Source of the DNA: Cylindrotheca closterium
Lineage: Eukaryota; Bacillariophyta; Bacillariophyceae; Bacillariales; Bacillariaceae
NCBI GenBank assembly: GCA_933822405.4
Contig: CAKOGP040000702.1
Coordinates: 1 to 47,830, forward strand
Direction of reading: 5' to 3'
DNA length: 47,830 bases
This document shows positions 18,633 through 27,920 of this stretch, piece after piece; the stretch's first letter is position 1, and each line of letters starts with the position of its first letter. The notes below the pieces were generated by a model, which was not told the DNA's origin, did no database searches, and saw only the letters and a list, made by a program, of their open reading frames with translations. The translations under genes were made by a program, and so were the position numbers.

Positions 18633-21269
18633 ATGGGGTTTCTCAAGAAAATCTTCACGAAAAAGAAGAAAAGGGAGGACAAAAGTGCAGGTCGCAGTAC
18701 AAAAGCTAATGGGATAGGTTCGAATACCCACACTCTTGTTTCTTCTAAAGTTCCACATTCCCGCATTTCGCCGCCACTTCAGCATTCAACCATTCGCGAC
18801 GAACAAAATGTAGACGCAGAATTAGAACCTGGCCGCATTGTTCTAAGAAATAAAGCGTACAGTGGAAATTCGACAGTTCAAAACAGACTAACGAATGGCC
18901 GAATACCTACTGACGAGAATCACAGCCATTCAAATGCAGGAGCTGTACAGCTAGATATACATAATATGCAGCAACTTGAGAGACAACGCAAGAATATAAA
19001 TCACCGCCCAGTTCACCAACCTGTGTTCAGGATGTCCACGGAAATTCCGAGTCAGCAAATGAACGCAATGGATGAAATGCTCTCTCATGGATCCTCTTCG
19101 TCGTTCAATCTTTCAACTGATGCAGAAGACTCAGAATACGAAAACATGAGAAGTCGTGGTGTTCTCCCTGGGACCGTAACCAACTTGTCTTCACTAGATA
19201 TGTCGATGTCCATATCAGCAGCTTCCAATCCAACTTCAAATACTGGTACTGATCAAGAAACGGTTTTCGCTGCTCTAGACGATATGACCATGCCATCGGT
19301 AACGACAGGGTCAAAGGAACACTCGCGAACATCAGCACTTGATCCAGCGCGAAGCCAGCAAGAAGAAATGGCAAGAAAATTAGGCCTCATGCCACCGCCA
19401 CCACCTCCTGCTTCCAGGCTCTCTACCCCTGAAGATGAACCAGGATATATTCCTTCGCCTAGCACAAATGACCGAGACTTCGACAATTGGGCGTTGAGTC
19501 CAAGCACCGAAGCTTCGTCCGATCCAGCAAGCATCAAAGGTATCGATTCCAATCCAACTTCCTGGGCAATAAGCCCCAGCACCGCAGCGTCTAACGACCC
19601 CCTTAGCGCGAAGAGCGCTGGATTAAATCAGTACTTTGGCTTTGATGAGAAGTCTATGAATATTTCTCGTACGATGATAGAGCACAAAGCACAGCGGTCC
19701 AACAAGATGACCAGCCACAACTTTCCTAGAACAACAACGCGGAAATTTACATCGCCGCAACCGCAGGCATCGGGTAGTAGTGTTTTCAGTGACGGCTTTG
19801 CAGACTTTGCAGACTTTGAAAGTTTCAATGGATGGGGAAAAGAAACGAAAAACTCTACAACTTCAACCAGCTTTCGTGGAGACTTTGATAGAAGTTTTGA
19901 AAACGTTAGGCCAACAAGCTCAACCAACCAGCAGCAGCGAAGCGCAAGCGTTTCGTCTCAAGGTCAAACAGAGAGGTCATTATCAGAACTCTTGGCTCTG
20001 GCGAAGAGCAAAGACCGCAATAATGGTCCATCGCCAAACACAGCTAATCGATCAAGGAGAACGACAGTAGCTTCAGGGTCGAATTCATCTGTCAACTCTG
20101 CACCAGGATACTCCGCTTTGTACCTTAGTCAGTTTCACAACGTAGGAAAATACAATAAAGGCGGGTATGAACGAGACGGGATGAAACCAAGCTCACCACG
20201 AGTCGCAAATGACGAGACGTCAGTATCAGATATTATAGAAAGTCTTGAAGTATCGAACCAAATGAGACGAGGCAGCGGAAAATTGAACTCCAACATGTCA
20301 GTCGGAGATGCAAGCTCGTCCTCAATTTCTCGGCTGGCTCGAGAGCGATTACGGGAAAAGAGAAGAAAAGAGTACGAAAATAGTGGTGTGCGATCTTCTG
20401 ACGAGTCAGATGTCTCTGATAACGGGGCCGAATCTTGGCTTTTTGATGGTGTCGCTGGAGCACTTGGACCACGAGGCATTGCTGCCGATCTGGAGTCCTT
20501 GAGTGGAAGATCTAGTCGGTCGAAGAATTCACAAGGGAACAGATCACATCGATCCCGTCACTCTAGATCACGAAACTCGACTGCACGAAAGCCGAGGACA
20601 TCAAATGAAAGTACCAGTAGTCGCGAGAGTCGACACAGCCGTGGAAGCCGCTACTCCCATCGCTCGACGCGGTCATTCATTTCCCAAATGAGCGAACAAA
20701 GCAGGAGCGTTGCGAATGATTTGCTTCGCCTTGAAATGCAGCTTGCTATGGTCGGTCAAGAAAATAGAGATGACATTCCAGTACTCGGAATTGGTAGTTC
20801 TACTGTAGGAAGAACAGCTAAAGGTGGCTCGACAGCACGGGATCGTTCGAGAGGCAAGTCGTATTCTTCATCACAACGCACGAAATCGTCTTCAAAGAGG
20901 AGCAAAGTTACAGTTATTGCCCCGCCCGGAAAACTTGGAATCATTTTGGCTAATAAGGCAGATGCACAAGGTACTGTTGTTTCTGGAGTCAGATCATCGA
21001 GTGCCTTGGTGGATAAGATATCTCCTGGCGATCGAATCATCGCTATCGATGGCGAAGACGTTAGCCGCATTACCGTTTCGGAGATCACTGTGATTATGTC
21101 ACGAAAAGCAGAATATGAACGGAATCTGACTGTGTTGACGCTAAACAAGTCCAATGATTCTCGGCGGCATCCTGATGATGATGCGACTCCTGTGAAAGAT
21201 CCCCACCGTCATGAACAGGACCACCACCTTTCCTCACAAGAGGACCGAAGTGAGCACTACAGACGGTAA
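18633..21269 (+). CDS. large disordered protein with C-terminal PDZ domain
   Basis: 878 aa, single exon; start ATG at 18633 (frame upstream begins with TTG). The N-terminus MGFLKKIFTKKKKREDK has a Gly2, a hydrophobic patch and a strong basic cluster, suggesting membrane-surface association by charge, possibly with acylation, though residue 6 is Lys rather than Ser/Thr. Most of the protein is Ser/Asn/Thr-rich. It includes a duplicated motif (NWALSPSTEASSDPAS and SWAISPSTAASNDPLS, about 288-330), a Phe/Asp patch (DGFADFADFESFNGWG, about 388-403) like adaptor-binding short linear motifs, a charged helix (LARERLREKRRKEYE), and an Arg/Ser-rich block at about 622-686. A PDZ domain lies at about 757-838 (carboxylate-binding loop KLGIIL, then GDRIIAIDGEDV). 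The tail is His/Asp-rich. Role: likely membrane or endocytic scaffold, inferred only. Confidence 0.82.
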   Translation: MGFLKKIFTKKKKREDKSAGRSTKANGIGSNTHTLVSSKVPHSRISPPLQHSTIRDEQNVDAELEPGRIVLRNKAYSGNSTVQNRLTNGRIPTDENHSHSNAGAVQLDIHNMQQLERQRKNINHRPVHQPVFRMSTEIPSQQMNAMDEMLSHGSSSSFNLSTDAEDSEYENMRSRGVLPGTVTNLSSLDMSMSISAASNPTSNTGTDQETVFAALDDMTMPSVTTGSKEHSRTSALDPARSQQEEMARKLGLMPPPPPPASRLSTPEDEPGYIPSPSTNDRDFDNWALSPSTEASSDPASIKGIDSNPTSWAISPSTAASNDPLSAKSAGLNQYFGFDEKSMNISRTMIEHKAQRSNKMTSHNFPRTTTRKFTSPQPQASGSSVFSDGFADFADFESFNGWGKETKNSTTSTSFRGDFDRSFENVRPTSSTNQQQRSASVSSQGQTERSLSELLALAKSKDRNNGPSPNTANRSRRTTVASGSNSSVNSAPGYSALYLSQFHNVGKYNKGGYERDGMKPSSPRVANDETSVSDIIESLEVSNQMRRGSGKLNSNMSVGDASSSSISRLARERLREKRRKEYENSGVRSSDESDVSDNGAESWLFDGVAGALGPRGIAADLESLSGRSSRSKNSQGNRSHRSRHSRSRNSTARKPRTSNESTSSRESRHSRGSRYSHRSTRSFISQMSEQSRSVANDLLRLEMQLAMVGQENRDDIPVLGIGSSTVGRTAKGGSTARDRSRGKSYSSSQRTKSSSKRSKVTVIAPPGKLGIILANKADAQGTVVSGVRSSSALVDKISPGDRIIAIDGEDVSRITVSEITVIMSRKAEYERNLTVLTLNKSNDSRRHPDDDATPVKDPHRHEQDHHLSSQEDRSEHYRR

Positions 21270-21604
21270 TATTTCTTCTAGGAGATTAGAGTAGAATCGA
21301 GGCGCTTCAGCTTCTTAGATATCTCTGATGGAAGGTACCAGGTACCAGGTACGATTCAGGCGTAATGTTCTTGGGAGTGAAAATTTACTTGCCATAGAGT
21401 GTACGTTCACGTACTTTCAACTTCTCTACTGTGGTAATACCGTCGATCTATGTGTACGCATTATGTTACTCGTATAACATGGTACACTATGTACTCATGT
21501 CGCACCTTTCTAGCCAGCTGCACATTTCCAGCCAATCAAAATGCTCACCCAAACCGAACAAACTGGAAACACATCAAAGAGGAAAATCGAACAAGACAAA
21601 ATAC
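21270..21604. other. intergenic, no gene seen
   Basis: 3' flank of the PDZ gene. It contains a short tandem of GGTACCA (AGGTACCAGGTACCAGGTACG, near 21336-21356). No coding frame is supported. The mobile-element remnant begins at 21605. Confidence 0.4.
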
Positions 21605-22162
21605 CAGTGAACTTTCCTTCTACAATATCTCTACATAAGAGCAAGCAATCAAGCAGCTGTTACAGCATACTATGTAAACCATATTCATAAAACTAATGCA
21701 ACTGTTATACTAGATTTGACTGGAAGATTTTCGTTCTCTAGCCGTGAAAAAACGTGCAGGCTTCCGACCAGCAATCCCATGCTGATACTCCCGCCAGAGT
21801 TCGTTTAACGACCTGGGATTGCCCGATAGAATAGCCATGTTCGCAACTACGATGGGACTAACATCTTCATTTGCTCCGCTTGCTGGAAGTGGTAGAGTAG
21901 TAGTCTGCGGCCAGTATTTGCTTGTTGGAGTTGGATTCGCAAGCCACCTTCAATTGTTTCGCCAAAAGCACGAATGTTGTTGTTTAGAATTCGATCACGA
22001 TGCCGGATGTAGGCTCTCAAATCTGAAACATTTGTATGAGATCGAGGAGCAACGTTACTAAATTGTTGTTGCAGTTGCTGGATACTTATCTGGATGCTTT
22101 GGAACAAGTCTCCTAAGTTGAGTTCTCTACCACCACGCCTCCACCAGCACCAGCGCCCCCAT
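21605..22162 (-). mobile_element. dispersed mobile-element remnant, copy 1 (GCR1-like/Crypton-type tail, inferred)
   Basis: This 558-bp segment matches 46625-47607 in the same orientation at high identity, starting at CAGTGAACTTTCC and ending near the CACCAGCGCCCCCAT block. On the minus strand it codes, with frameshifts, a helical Gln-rich stretch (SIQISIQQLQQQF), then LRAYIRHRDRILNNNIRAF, and ends NPRSLNELWREYQHGIAGRK plus PARFFTARERKSSSQI and a stop near 21718. The Trp-x-Glu-Tyr-x-x-Gly-Ile, Gly-x-Lys-Pro-Ala pattern resembles the GCR1-type DNA-binding domain found in Crypton-like tyrosine-recombinase elements of stramenopiles (family call is inference). No recombinase domain is present here, so this is a 3' remnant. 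It carries the uninterrupted target GTAGT at the site where copy 2 holds an LTR. Confidence 0.65.
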
Positions 22163-22967
22163 CACCGTCTATAATAATAGCCTCATCAATCGTCAACTGG
22201 TCGCCCCTCCTTTTTTGGTTGGTTGTTGTATATCAGGCAGCAATGTATGGGCGGCACTGTGGATTTTCTGATGGCATACCAATGCCAAGTAGCCTAGTCT
22301 TCTGGTGGTGCAAAGCGCCTCCTTCCAGCGCCGGAATGGTCGTTATTGGCGGCTGCTTCCTCCATCACGACGCCACTGTCCATATTTGCTTGTTCTTCTG
22401 CAGTTGTTTGACCCTGCATCTCTCAAAGACGAAGGATCGAGAAAGTGTAATTTTTGTTTTGTGGATAATAATACTGTCTTGTGATGGAATATACTGTCAG
22501 AAAGTTACTAGAATATTTAAGGCGAAAAGTAACTTTTTTGTTTGAGCGATGGATATCCTGCCTGAAAATTACTTATGGTACGACACGAATATTTATGGCA
22601 ACGAGTAACATTTCTGTTTGAAAATGTTGCGTGGCATGTTACAAAGCGAGCAACGGTACCGTCAAAAATACTGCCAAAAAGGCATAAGTAGCAGTGCGTT
22701 TGACACAGATGACTCGAAATTCATATGTATTTTGAGCAACGGTACCGTATTTATGTTACTTTCGTAACATTCCACATATAATGTACCAGTACCATAGCTA
22801 GCTAGATCTTATTGTAAGTTTTGTCCGTGAAAATAAACGCCGGGGCGCGAGCCTGCTTTCTTAGCGAGAAATGGGCACCGGTTCATGTACCAGGCAGGTA
22901 CAAGTACTGGTACCGCTATGTGTTCCGTGCCGGCGGTATTGGTACCACAGAGATCGATACTGTATGG
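22163..22967. other. intergenic, low-complexity, with degenerate repeats; V-ATPase 5' region at the right end
   Basis: No gene supported. The left part may be more of the mobile element. Two imperfect direct copies sit at about 22499-22552 and 22565-22623 (AAAGTTACTAGAATATTT... / AAAATTACTTATGG...AATATTTATGG, each ending in TAAC-T-rich-GTTTGA). GAGCAACGGTACCGT occurs twice (near 22648 and 22732). The last 150 bp should hold the promoter of the strongly expressed V-ATPase gene, with GTACCAGG / GTACTGGTACC near-palindromes at about 22889-22916. Confidence 0.4.
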
Positions 22968-24995
22968 ATGGCAGAAGCTCCGGCGGCAACTGCTGCTCAT
23001 TCTCCAAAAAAAGTAAGATCCGATAGAGGAACACGATTTGCTTGCTGTGCTTGGAAACACCAGGATCACAGGTTTCTCACAAATTTTGCTTGATGTTTGT
23101 AGTCTGATTTGACAATTCTAAATTACATCATGAACGTTGAGGAGAAAGAGTCGGATTACGGATTCATTTTCAAGGTCTCTGGACCACTTGTCGTTGCTGA
23201 CGGAATGAGTGGATCTGCCATGTATGAGCTCGTCCGTGTGGGACACTCCAAGCTAGTCGGGGAGATTATCAAGCTCGAGGGCGATACCGCTTCGATTCAG
23301 GTGTACGAAGATACCTCCGGTCTAACAGTTGGAGATCCAGTTCTTCGTAAGAAGCAACCACTGTCTGTTGAACTAGGTCCCGGTATTATGGGCACAATTT
23401 TCGATGGTATTCAGCGTCCTTTGGAAGCTATCTGGAGAGATACTGGCGACGTCTACGTTCCAAAGGGTGTGGATGTTCCTTGTTTGTCTCGCGATGTTCG
23501 ATGGACTTTCACCCCTGGTGATTTCAAGGAGGGGCAACCAATCACTGGTGGAGACGTCATTGGTATTGTCTACGAGAACGAAATCATTGATTCCCACAAG
23601 ATTCTTTGTCCTCCAAACGTGTATGGAGTCGTAAGCAAGATTAACACAGCAGGAACCGATGGACAAGAAACTTTCCTTGTTGATGATATTGTCATGGAAG
23701 TGTACAACGAAGCACAAGACAGGACCCACAAGCTTTCGTTGAGTCATTTCTGGCCCGTGCGACGTCCCCGTCCCATCGCCGAAAAGTTGCCTGGTAATGT
23801 TCCTCTCATTACTGGTCTTCGTGTCATTGATGGCCTTTTCCCCTCCGTGCTTGGTGGTACATGTGCCGTTCCTGGTGCTTTTGGCTGTGGAAAAACTGTC
23901 ATCAGTCAATCCTTGTCCAAATTTTCTAACTCTGACTGCATTGTGTATGTTGGTTGCGGTGAACGTGGTAACGAGATGGCCGAAGTGTTGTGTGATTTCC
24001 CTGAACTGACCATGACAATCAAGGATGATGCTGGCGAAGAAAAAGAAGTTGGAATCATGAAGCGTACAACTCTTGTTGCCAACACATCGAACATGCCAGT
24101 CGCTGCACGTGAGGCATCCATTTACACTGGTATTACATTGGCTGAGTACTTCCGTGATCAAGGCATGAACGTTTCCATGATGGCTGACTCTACCTCTCGA
24201 TGGGCAGAGGCCCTTCGTGAGATTTCTGGTCGCCTTGGAGAGATGCCTGCCGATTCCGGTTACCCAGCCTACCTTGGTGCCCGTCTTGCGGCCTTCTACG
24301 AACGTGCAGGGCGCGTTGCATGTTTGGGATCCCCTACCCGTGAGGGAACCGTGTCGGTTGTGGGAGCTGTGTCTCCTCCAGGTGGCGATTTCTCTGATCC
24401 AGTTACTGCTGCTACACTTTCTATTGTTCAAGTGTTTTGGGGACTGGACAAGAAGTTGGCCCAAAGAAAGCACTTTCCATCTCTCAACTGGCTCATTTCT
24501 TACACCAAGTACATGCAAGTTCTTGAGCCATATTTTAATGGTATGGATGAACAGTATTCTTACCTTCGAAACCAAGCTCGAACCATTCTTCAACAAGAAG
24601 ATAACCTTTCGGAAATTGTACAACTAGTCGGAAAGGAGTCTTTGTCTGAAGATCAAAAGGTCGTTATGGAAGTTGCGAAGCTTATCCGTGAGGATTTCCT
24701 TGCTCAAAATGCCTTCACCGAACATGACTACACTTGTCCATTGGCAAAGACTGTTGGCATGCTGAAGGTTATCATCAACTTTTATGACTTGTGCCAAAAG
24801 GCGATTGCCGACTCTCCATCTGATGCCAAGTTGACCTATGCTCACATTAAGACAGCGATGGCGCCAATCATTCAAAAGGTTGTTGATACCAAGTATGTCG
24901 ATCCTAAGGCCAAAGCCGCAGAAATCGAGAAGGGTTATAGTGAAGTCATCGATGAAATGAATCGCGAGTTCCAAACTTTGACCGATGGTATCTAA
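22968..24995 (+). CDS. VMA1: V-type proton ATPase catalytic subunit A
   Basis: The core runs from an ATG at 23130 to 24995 (621 aa, normal for the family). I extend it with a short upstream exon, 22968-23012 ([15 protein letters not shown]), joined to 23103 by a 90-nt intron (starting GTAAGATC and ending TTGTAG, phase 0), giving 645 aa; an alternative acceptor at 23141 gives a shorter product, or the intron may be in the 5' UTR. Subunit A hydrolyses ATP in the V1 sector to drive proton pumping into vacuoles, Golgi and other acidic compartments; in diatoms also silica-deposition and plastid-associated membranes. Visible: N-terminal barrel ([17 protein letters not shown]), the subunit-A-specific non-homologous region (about 115-220), Walker [22 protein letters not shown], and the [18 protein letters not shown] catalytic segment. 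Codon usage looks biased, as in highly expressed genes. Confidence 0.95.
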
Positions 24996-25276
24996 ATTTT
25001 ACTTTAAAAGCTGAAGTGTCCTGTTGTTTCTCCCTCGGACAGAACTCATTCGATTTCTATCGATTCGTAAAATTACAACACTTCCTACCGGTACAGTAGC
25101 AACAGAATTTTCTTTGAAAAGATCGTTATCTAAAAAAGCAGCGACAAATTGTTGGACGAGTCGGCTGAGTCGATCGATGATTCTTGCAGAGATGCGTTTG
25201 CCCAAGATACTACCGGTATGGACTTTTATGGTGCCACATCACATTGATAATCGAAACCAAAGCAGAAGAAGGTTCA
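24996..25276. promoter_or_regulatory. spacer between V-ATPase 3' end and small membrane-protein gene
   Basis: No gene. It contains two TACCGGTA octamers, at 25086-25093 and 25211-25218. The second is 58 bp upstream of the next ATG, so the pair may belong to that gene's promoter. Confidence 0.4.
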
Positions 25277-26182
25277 ATGCAGGCCTTTAGAATAAAAAAC
25301 CTCATCGTAACTGCCCTGATGGTGCTACTTCTTGAATGCCATGCAATGAAAGCACCAGAATGGCGACAGATAAAAAAGCTACAAAGCGAAGTGCCAAAGA
25401 AACGAGAAACAGGTCTTTTTTTGCGGATACGGCGCTCTCTGAGAACAGGCATTGTTGCACCAGGACCAAGATACTTTCATCAAGTGCTGTACTGGGCAAC
25501 GGCAGCTGACGCACTTCAATTTGTTATCTTGAACGAATACTCAAACTTTCTCAACCTTGCCAGCGCAAGGACAAAATCATCAATGTACTCCAAATTATTT
25601 GTTTTCGCAAGGCTCCGACCAAGGCTACTTTTCTCAGTCGGCGCCCTTCTTAGAGCATTACAGCTATGCACTCCATTCCAAAAGGTTATCGACCCATCCA
25701 TTGGGTAAGTTCATTATTATTGGATTCACGTTGGTTCGTTTGCAAACACATTCTTCATTCAAGTTCACTCAACACATGCAATGACGATTGAACAATAACT
25801 CCAGCGTCGGGGCCGGAGTGAACCTCTGCGCGGTTTTGGCGGTAAGTGGTAAGCGACAGTTGGCAAACCCGTACTGTCGACTGATGAATTTCGCTTGTCA
25901 CATGGATCCGTAGGGCAGCCGTTGGGTAAAACCAGTAGTATTGTAAGTATCAACGATGATTCGGAAAGTAGGACCCATACTATGGTGATTGACAAATTTT
26001 AAACTATCATACGACTCTGCAGGGGCTGGGCAACTACGAAGGCAATATGGGTTTGGCTTGGAGCTCGGCAGATGGATCGAGCGTTTCTACCGATTACGCT
26101 CTCTATTCATGAGTGGGAAGATCGTCAAAAGAGACGGCGAAAAGGAGGCAAAGACGATACTTATCATCTTGGTGGTGTGTGA
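25277..26182 (+). CDS. small multi-pass membrane protein with a 29-nt micro-exon
   Basis: 217 aa from four exons: 25277-25704, 25805-25841, 25914-25942 and 26023-26182 (introns 100, 72 and 80 nt, all GT-AG; phases 2, 0, 2). The N-terminus has a signal peptide (KNLIVTALMVLLLECHA). Residues 80-180 hold several likely membrane helices, including FSVGALLRALQL, GVGAGVNLCAVLAG (across exons 1-3) and GWATTKAIWVWLGARQ (across exons 3-4). The C-terminus is basic (EDRQKRRRKGGKDD). The micro-exon codes GSRWVKPVVL; it was chosen because it alone keeps the frame and gives a smooth membrane protein up to a TGA at 26180-26182. An alternative join (longer exon 2 ending GTAAGTG) puts exon 4 in another frame and gives a less natural C-terminus. 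The family is not recognised. Confidence 0.6.
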
Positions 26183-26416
26183 ATTCGGCGGCACAAAAGA
26201 CAGCTTCCCATCATGGTTCATTTTCACACCACACTTCCACGAATCTGTGATGGAAAGCTATTGGAACACAATGTACTCTTATACTACACGACGCCAAAAG
26301 CAAAATATCATGGTTCATGATACTACTTTACACATTCATGCACGATACATGTACCAATAATAATATAGAAGATTCCTCAAGCAGCCAATCTTCATGAACT
26401 TTCAATTGCTGCATGT

Positions 26417-27585
26417 TTACTCTTTCTTTCCGCCCCAGTGTCCGAAGGAGAGTCCAAAGGGTGCCATGACACAGAGCGCACCTCCCACAATATTTCCTAG
26501 AGTTACCGGAATGAGATTCTTCAAGAACATCTGCTTGACGGTGATTTCAGCTCCCCGAAGGATACCAAGTGGAATAATGAACATGTTGGCAATACTTTGA
26601 TGTTAAAGAGAGAGAGAAAGTTAGGTCGTGTATCACCACGACAACGTCACATCGAGTGAAGTTACCTGTGGTCCAAACCAAGTGCAACAAAGGCCGAGAT
26701 AGGGAACCAAACAGCAGTCATCTTCCCAATCATAGTCGAGCATCCAGATGCCATGTAAACAGCCATACACACAAGCCAATTGCAGAGGATTCCACGAACA
26801 AACGCAACGTCCCATGGCAAGTTGGACTTGGCAGTGGCAATAGCAACAGAAGCGGGCCCACTAGCAAGAGTGCCACTCTTGAATGCAAGATATGCCAGCA
26901 AGAGAGATCCGACGAAGTTGCCAATGTAGGAAATGACCCAGCTCTTAATCAAATCCTTCAATTCTATCTCCCCCTCTTTGTACGCAGCTGTTACTCTAAT
27001 TATTTGGTATGGTGTACCCAATGAAAAAAAGTATTGTCAGATAAACGATGAAATTGGGCTGTATTGTTGAAACATGAAATGAATGCAAACCACTTACAAT
27101 GCCGTGTTGCCGGTAAAGAGTTCGCCTCCAGTGACAAGGGTCATGATCAAGCCGAACGGGAGACCAAAGGCCCCTAGAATCATCTTCTGCAATCCAGGGT
27201 TCTGTGCAGCTCTTCGCAAAACAAGAATTTGGCGGTATGGTTGGAAACGAAAGGAAACAAAGAAATTGGGGATCGTCGATATAACCAAAAGCACTTACAG
27301 TCCCGGGCAGGCTCCTCCAACAGTGATGGCAAGGTACGCCCCAAATGCAATGTGACAACCGCTCACAACTCCAAGCTTGAAAATTTTCCCCGGGGCGGAC
27401 TTTCCTTTGGCTGCTCCAGCAGCGACGGCTCCTTGGTAAAGAGCAGCTGGTGCCTTCAAATCTGGTACAGGAGCTCCTCCATTACTCATCTTGATGGCAG
27501 CCGATACAGGGTGGGGTTGCTTAATTGCAAAAGCAGAGCTGGACGCTGCCAACAGACAGAGCAGCAGAGGCTTCAGAGCAAACAT
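26417..27585 (-). CDS. NAR1: plastid-type formate/nitrite transporter (FNT family, NAR1-like)
   Basis: 302 aa from four exons: 27585-27299, 27211-27098, 26995-26666 and 26594-26417 (introns 87, 102 and 71 nt; every join is in phase 2). FNT proteins are pentameric channels for formate, nitrite or related monovalent anions; algal NAR1 brings nitrite into the plastid. Evidence: about six hydrophobic helices; the family motifs [15 protein letters not shown] at the exon 2-3 join and [16 protein letters not shown] at the exon 3-4 join, both perfectly restored by splicing; and [15 protein letters not shown]. The N-terminus ([20 protein letters not shown]) is a signal peptide ending in an Ser-Ala-Phe-Ala boundary, close to the diatom ASAFAP plastid motif, followed by a Ser/Lys-rich stretch, so plastid-envelope location is inferred. 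Nitrite is the likely but unproven substrate. Confidence 0.9.
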
Positions 27586-27920
27586 GATTGTATTGACTTG
27601 CAGATGAATTTGTGGTGTTTGATGTCATCTAGTAGATCCGAAAAAGATCCCAACTTTCGAACTTCTGCCACTCCCACTCGCCTTTTTCGCGCGAAGTTGT
27701 CATCAAAACTCCGGAAGAAATATCAAACCTCCTAAAAGGCAGGTCATCAACCGAAGCTTCACGCTCAGGAGTGTATTTTTACTGTTTGGTCTCAAGGTAA
27801 AAAATGAAGTAATAGCATAGTAGTGATGATCATGTTTTGCTTTTTTATTTCTGCAAAAAATTCTCCGGCAAATAAATCGAGCTCATACAGTAGCCTTTGA
27901 GATACGAACTTTCTAATGGG
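27586..27920. promoter_or_regulatory. spacer: FNT promoter and 3' end of the upstream minus gene
   Basis: No gene supported. The A/T-rich stretch at about 27775-27890 is likely the 3' UTR/terminator of the gene ending at 27921; the part nearer 27586 should be the FNT promoter. Confidence 0.4.

Noticed and set aside
21450..21638. Small plus-strand frame before element copy 1
   Set aside because: Low complexity, overlaps the start of the dispersed repeat, and the equivalent frame is not kept in copy 2.
23373..24623. 416-codon antisense frame across the V-ATPase gene
   Set aside because: The sense strand codes an unmistakable V-ATPase subunit A. The antisense frame lacks motifs and follows from codon bias in a highly expressed gene.
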